Source of the DNA: Roseimaritima multifibrata
GTDB taxonomy: Bacteria; Planctomycetota; Planctomycetia; Pirellulales; Pirellulaceae
DNA length: 64,000 nt
Reading direction: 5' to 3'
Assembly (NCBI RefSeq): GCF_007741495.1
Contig: NZ_CP036262.1
Span: 5,022,001 to 5,086,000, forward strand
The notes beneath the pieces were generated by a model that saw nothing but the letters and a program-made list of their open reading frames with translations, made no database searches and was not told the origin of the DNA. Below are positions 60,274 to 64,000 of the stretch, piece after piece. Each line of letters starts with the position of its first letter. Position 1 is the first letter of the stretch. A program made the position numbers and the translations under genes.

Positions 60274-63200
60274 ATGCCTCACCCAGGTTCTTTAGTTAAC
60301 ACGCTGGCGCTGACTCTTGCGTTGAGCTTTCCCGCCGCGTCTGTGCTTGCTCAGCCGGCTTCGTTCTCCTTCCAGAATAACGATCGCGTCGTCTTTCTTG
60401 GCGATGGCTTGATCGAACAAGCTCAATATTCGGGCTGGATTGAAACCGCTCTGACGGCTTCGGCAAGTGACAAAACGCTGACATTCCGAAACCTGGGCTG
60501 GAATGGAGACACCCCCGCGGGCGATTCCCGCTTTGGACTTAGCTTGGTCCAAGCCGGTCACGCCCCCGCTGACGAAGGCTGGAAACAACTACAAGCTCAG
60601 CTAGAACTGACCCAACCAAACGTCCTGATCATCGGCTACGGGATGGCCAGTTCCCTCGAAGGAGGGCCCGATGGCATCGCCAAATTCATCAGCGACTACA
60701 AACGACTGTTGGAAACGGCCCGGAAAATCTCGCCGGACGTTCGCTTTGTTTTGCTTTCTCCTTTGAACCGAACCGACAAGGTTCCGCACGCCCAGACCCT
60801 TGTGGCGTACTCCGAAGCGATCCAAAAACTTGCCGCCCAGCAAGATGCAACCTTTATTGACCTATCCGGCGCGGCGAACGATTCCAAACTTCGCCAAGAT
60901 CCGATTCATCTGAATTCGGACGGGTACCGGCAGATCGCCAACGTCATCGACAAATCCCTGACCGGTGGCGAAGCAAACTGGCAGGAGAGCCCGAACACCG
61001 ACGCGCTGCGTCAAACGATTCTGCGAAAGAATACCTGGTGGTTCCACCGTTCACGCCCGGCCAACATGGCTTACGTGTTTGGATTCCGAAAACGCGAACA
61101 GGGGCAAAACGCTGTCGAAATCCCACGTTTCGATAAACTAATCGAGAAAGAAGAAGAGCTGATTGCTCAGCTGAGTTTGCTGCAAAACGCTGCGATTCAG
61201 ATGCCTCCGAAACAAACCGAATCGCAATATGCTGAATTCCAGGCTCAACCGACGCCCGAATTCACGATCGCCGACGACTGGGAAGTCACTTTGTGGGCCG
61301 AGAACCCGCAATTGAACAAACCGATTCACATGAACTTTGACCCCCAAGGTCGGCTGTGGGTCGCCAGTAGCGAAGCCTATCCGATGATCGAAGTCGGCCA
61401 ATCGGCTCCGGACAAAATTTTGGTACTGGAAGATACCAACGGCGACGGCAAAGCGGACAAATCGACCACGTTTGCCGACGGGCTGCTGATCCCGACCGGA
61501 ATCGCCCCTGGCGACGGTGGCGTTTATGTTGCTCAGTCAACCGATTTGTTGTTTTTAGAGGATACCGATAACGACGGCAAAGCCGACCGCAGGACGCGAA
61601 CCCTCAGCGGTTTTGGCACCGAGGACACCCACCACAACCTGCACACGTTGCAGTGGGGCGTCGACGGCCGGCTGTACATGAATCAGTCGGTTTACACGCG
61701 AACGGACACGGAAACGCCGCATGGTGTGGTCCGCTTGAAAGCAGGTGGTGGGTTCATGCTGGACACCGATCGAAAACAGATGAACATCCTGTTCCGCGGT
61801 TTATGGAACGCCTGGGGGCACCAATTTGATGCCTACGGGCAATCCTTCCTGACCGACGGTGCTGGTTTTCAAGGAATTGCCTGGGCTTTTCCGGGAGCAG
61901 CGTTTAATCCGATCCCACGCGGACGCCGCGTTCTGGACTTGATCAGCCCCGGCAGTTACCCCAAATTTGCTTCGGGCGAAATCGTCTACGGGCCAAGTTT
62001 CCCTGCCGATTGGCAAGGGTCGATGGTGACCTGTGACTTCCGAGCCAACCGAGTCACCCGGTTCGACATCGCCTCACAAGATGCCGGTTTTGTGACTTCG
62101 CAGGCCCCCGACCTGTTGCGCACCTCGGCCAGCACGTTCCGTCCGATCGACATCAAACAAGGTCCAGACGGGGCTTTGTATATCGCTGACTGGTCCAATC
62201 CGATCATCAATCATGGCGAAGTCGATTTCCGCGACCCACGCCGTGACCGTTGGCATGGACGCATTTGGCGTATGCGATGGAAAGGGGCTCCTGAGGCAAA
62301 ACCTCGCGTCGACCTTGCTCAACTGTCGACCCCCGTGCTCCTCGATAACCTTTTATCCGAAGACCGATATGTTCGCGATCAATCTCGACGGGTCCTCAGC
62401 GAGCGAGAAACGTCGGATATTTCCGCTGCACTAACGACCTGGCTGACCACCCAGGAAAGTCCTGAAGCGAAACTGCAGGCTCTGTGGCTCCGCCAGACGC
62501 ATCGCTCGGTCGATCGCGAATTGCTGGACGAACTACTGGCTGCCGAAGATCCAAGGATCCAAGCCGCTGCGGTTCGCGTCCTCGCCGACTGGTCGCTTCC
62601 CTCGGGATCCGACGCTCCTTTGCTGGGTTCGGACGACAATCCGCTTGATCGATTCCGCCCGTTGGTGGCCGCGGCACATCCACGCGTTCGTTTAGAAGCG
62701 ATTCGTGGTCTGGCAGGTTTCGAAAGTGCCGCTGCATCGTTGTTGGCCCTCAAAGGCCTTGAACATCCGATGGACCGTTTCCTGCAGTTTGCGTTGGCTC
62801 AGTTGGTCGACGACAACTCTCAACCGATCATGAACGCGATTGAATCCCAAGAATGGTCGACCGAAGGATCCCAGGCGGCGGCTCGACTGGAATTTGTTCT
62901 GACCAACATCGCTCCCGCTCAAGCAGAGAATTTCCTGCAAAGCTATTTGGCAGCCAATCCAATGCCAAGCGATGGTTCGGGCCCCTGGATCGAACTGATC
63001 GGTTCAGCAGGCGGACCGGCTCAGCTGGACAAATTGCTGACTCAGACGGCCGAAGGCGGCTTCAACAGTGGGGCAACGGTCCGAGCGTTGACTGCACTAA
63101 CGTCGGCTCAGCGATTAAAGAAACGACGTCCAAGCAAGAACCTTGGACGCATCGGCAGTTTGCTGAAATCAAAAGACCCTGTCGTTCAAAAGGCTGCGAT

Positions 63201-64000
63201 TTCACTTGCTGGGGCTTGGCGTCTGAAGGGGCAGATCCCTCCGATCGCGGCGTTCGCTGCAGCGGATTCCCAGGAAACCGGACTGCGGCTGGAAGCGATC
63301 GCAGCCCTTCAGTCGATCGGTGAAGGGGAGGGCATCGCCAAACTGGCTGAACTGACGGAATCGACCACCGGCGAAGTCCAAACAGCAGCGATCCTCTCGC
63401 TTGCGGCGCTGGCTCCACAGCAAGCGGCGCCGCTATTTTTCAGTCAATTAAGTGAAACCGAAGACGAAGCGGCCGCAACCGCGCTTTGGCGGCGAGCCCT
63501 CAGCAGTCAGGAAGCGGGCAAAATCCTTGCTCAGGCGATCCCCCAGGACGGCCTTCCCGAACATGCACTGCGAGCCGGCGTCAGAGCGGCGCAGCAAAGC
63601 GGACGCCCGGAGGAAGCATTGCTGGCGGTCCTGGAACCTCGCATTGGTCAAGCAATGACCGCCGCGGAATGGTCCCCCAAGCAAATCGCTGCTTTGATCG
63701 AAAAAGTCCAGACCAAGGGTGACCCTCACCGAGGTGAAGCGATTTACTGGCGCGAGAAACTGCAGTGCGTCAACTGCCACGCGATCGGTGGCGTCGGCGG
63801 CCGAGTCGGCCCCGACATGACCAGCCTGGGTGCCAGTGCACCAGCCGACTACATCGTTGAATCGCTATTTGCTCCGGATGCCAAGATCAAAGAGGGCTTC
63901 CATTCGATCGTCGTCGCCACCGAGGATGGCTTGGTGGTTACCGGCGTCAAAGTCGAAAACACCGGCGAAGAACTGGTCCTCAGGGACGCGACCAATAAAC
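60274..64000 (+). CDS. SGNH hydrolase / PVC-type dehydrogenase / cytochrome c protein (partial)
   Basis: A very large secreted protein, open for at least 1242 codons and running off the window. ATG 60274 starts a signal peptide (VNTLALTLALSFPAASVLA). Residues 30-260: SGNH-like domain (VVFLGDGLIEQAQYSGW, NLGWNGDTPAG, DPIHLNSDGYRQIANVI); the GDS serine is replaced by GDGL. Residues 330-680: membrane-bound dehydrogenase beta-propeller (MNFDPQGRLWVASSEAYPMI, VLEDTNGDGKADKST). Residues 690-1150: HEAT-like repeats. Then a cytochrome c motif CVNCHAIGG near residue 1167. This is the PVC-type haem-binding protein layout; the oxidised sugar or alcohol is unknown. Confidence 0.85.
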   Translation, partial: MPHPGSLVNTLALTLALSFPAASVLAQPASFSFQNNDRVVFLGDGLIEQAQYSGWIETALTASASDKTLTFRNLGWNGDTPAGDSRFGLSLVQAGHAPADEGWKQLQAQLELTQPNVLIIGYGMASSLEGGPDGIAKFISDYKRLLETARKISPDVRFVLLSPLNRTDKVPHAQTLVAYSEAIQKLAAQQDATFIDLSGAANDSKLRQDPIHLNSDGYRQIANVIDKSLTGGEANWQESPNTDALRQTILRKNTWWFHRSRPANMAYVFGFRKREQGQNAVEIPRFDKLIEKEEELIAQLSLLQNAAIQMPPKQTESQYAEFQAQPTPEFTIADDWEVTLWAENPQLNKPIHMNFDPQGRLWVASSEAYPMIEVGQSAPDKILVLEDTNGDGKADKSTTFADGLLIPTGIAPGDGGVYVAQSTDLLFLEDTDNDGKADRRTRTLSGFGTEDTHHNLHTLQWGVDGRLYMNQSVYTRTDTETPHGVVRLKAGGGFMLDTDRKQMNILFRGLWNAWGHQFDAYGQSFLTDGAGFQGIAWAFPGAAFNPIPRGRRVLDLISPGSYPKFASGEIVYGPSFPADWQGSMVTCDFRANRVTRFDIASQDAGFVTSQAPDLLRTSASTFRPIDIKQGPDGALYIADWSNPIINHGEVDFRDPRRDRWHGRIWRMRWKGAPEAKPRVDLAQLSTPVLLDNLLSEDRYVRDQSRRVLSERETSDISAALTTWLTTQESPEAKLQALWLRQTHRSVDRELLDELLAAEDPRIQAAAVRVLADWSLPSGSDAPLLGSDDNPLDRFRPLVAAAHPRVRLEAIRGLAGFESAAASLLALKGLEHPMDRFLQFALAQLVDDNSQPIMNAIESQEWSTEGSQAAARLEFVLTNIAPAQAENFLQSYLAANPMPSDGSGPWIELIGSAGGPAQLDKLLTQTAEGGFNSGATVRALTALTSAQRLKKRRPSKNLGRIGSLLKSKDPVVQKAAISLAGAWRLKGQIPPIAAFAAADSQETGLRLEAIAALQSIGEGEGIAKLAELTESTTGEVQTAAILSLAALAPQQAAPLFFSQLSETEDEAAATALWRRALSSQEAGKILAQAIPQDGLPEHALRAGVRAAQQSGRPEEALLAVLEPRIGQAMTAAEWSPKQIAALIEKVQTKGDPHRGEAIYWREKLQCVNCHAIGGVGGRVGPDMTSLGASAPADYIVESLFAPDAKIKEGFHSIVVATEDGLVVTGVKVENTGEELVLRDATNK

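Noticed and set aside
1-64000. tRNA, rRNA or riboswitch genes
   Set aside because: I found no cloverleaf-like sequence with TTCGANNC arms, no rRNA words and no recognisable riboswitch core.

Overview
The window looks like a chromosomal segment of a planctomycete, most likely Pirellulaceae/Rhodopirellula-like. Lineage cues are a PVC-type haem-binding dehydrogenase with an SGNH domain, a fatty acyl-AMP ligase/ACP/alpha-oxoamine synthase fusion, a kinase fused to a periplasmic-receptor-like domain, an asparagine-synthase-like protein without the glutaminase cysteine, frequent GTG/TTG starts and many secreted hypotheticals. Assignment is by recognition of families, not by any search.

Positions 1 to about 20,941 form a chromosomal integron. 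An integron-type tyrosine recombinase gene (intI, 19587-20941, plus strand) lies at the right edge. Left of it, and transcribed away from it on the minus strand, are at least 23 gene cassettes separated by about 90-bp imperfect palindromes that begin with an AAC box and end with a GTT box 81-87 bp apart: these are attC sites. Most cassette genes are short, promoter-poor and unfamiliar. Recognisable ones are a GNAT acetyltransferase, an ankyrin protein, a DUF2007 protein, a SUKH-like protein, a ParE-type toxin/antitoxin pair, a PIN-toxin fragment, two MORN-like proteins and an ACP-like membrane protein. Many encode one or more membrane segments or a signal peptide.

Three attC sites are split by an 882-bp element at the same position. 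Removing it restores an attC of normal length. On the minus strand each element starts GTGCG, carries a short leader of a group II intron reverse transcriptase and has a domain V-like hairpin with a GAAA loop, so I read them as RT-deleted group IIC-attC-type introns. One peripheral hairpin differs completely in sequence between copies yet still pairs, which suggests selection on RNA structure. Other cassettes have no ORF and carry a 535-bp leader repeat with a long hairpin whose loop is inverted in one copy. intI, parE, one MORN gene and the PIN gene are frameshifted or truncated.

From 21,074 rightward the content is ordinary chromosome: asparagine synthase-like and FAAL-ACP-AOS genes diverging; queG; an SbcD-like/YhaN-like pair; an SGNH esterase; a UvrA2-like ATPase; a pectate lyase; a GltS-like pair with a tetrahaem cytochrome; a kinase-TAXI fusion; DUF5989 and hemG; ExbB/ExbD; two SDR epimerases around argH; a caspase-fold-like secreted protein; a surface-polysaccharide operon (flippase, O-antigen ligase-like, glycosyltransferase) running into birA; a MarC protein; and a large SGNH/dehydrogenase/cytochrome c protein that runs off the right end. 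Two genes, queG and uvrA2, have an ATC codon where length, homology and Shine-Dalgarno position would place the start.
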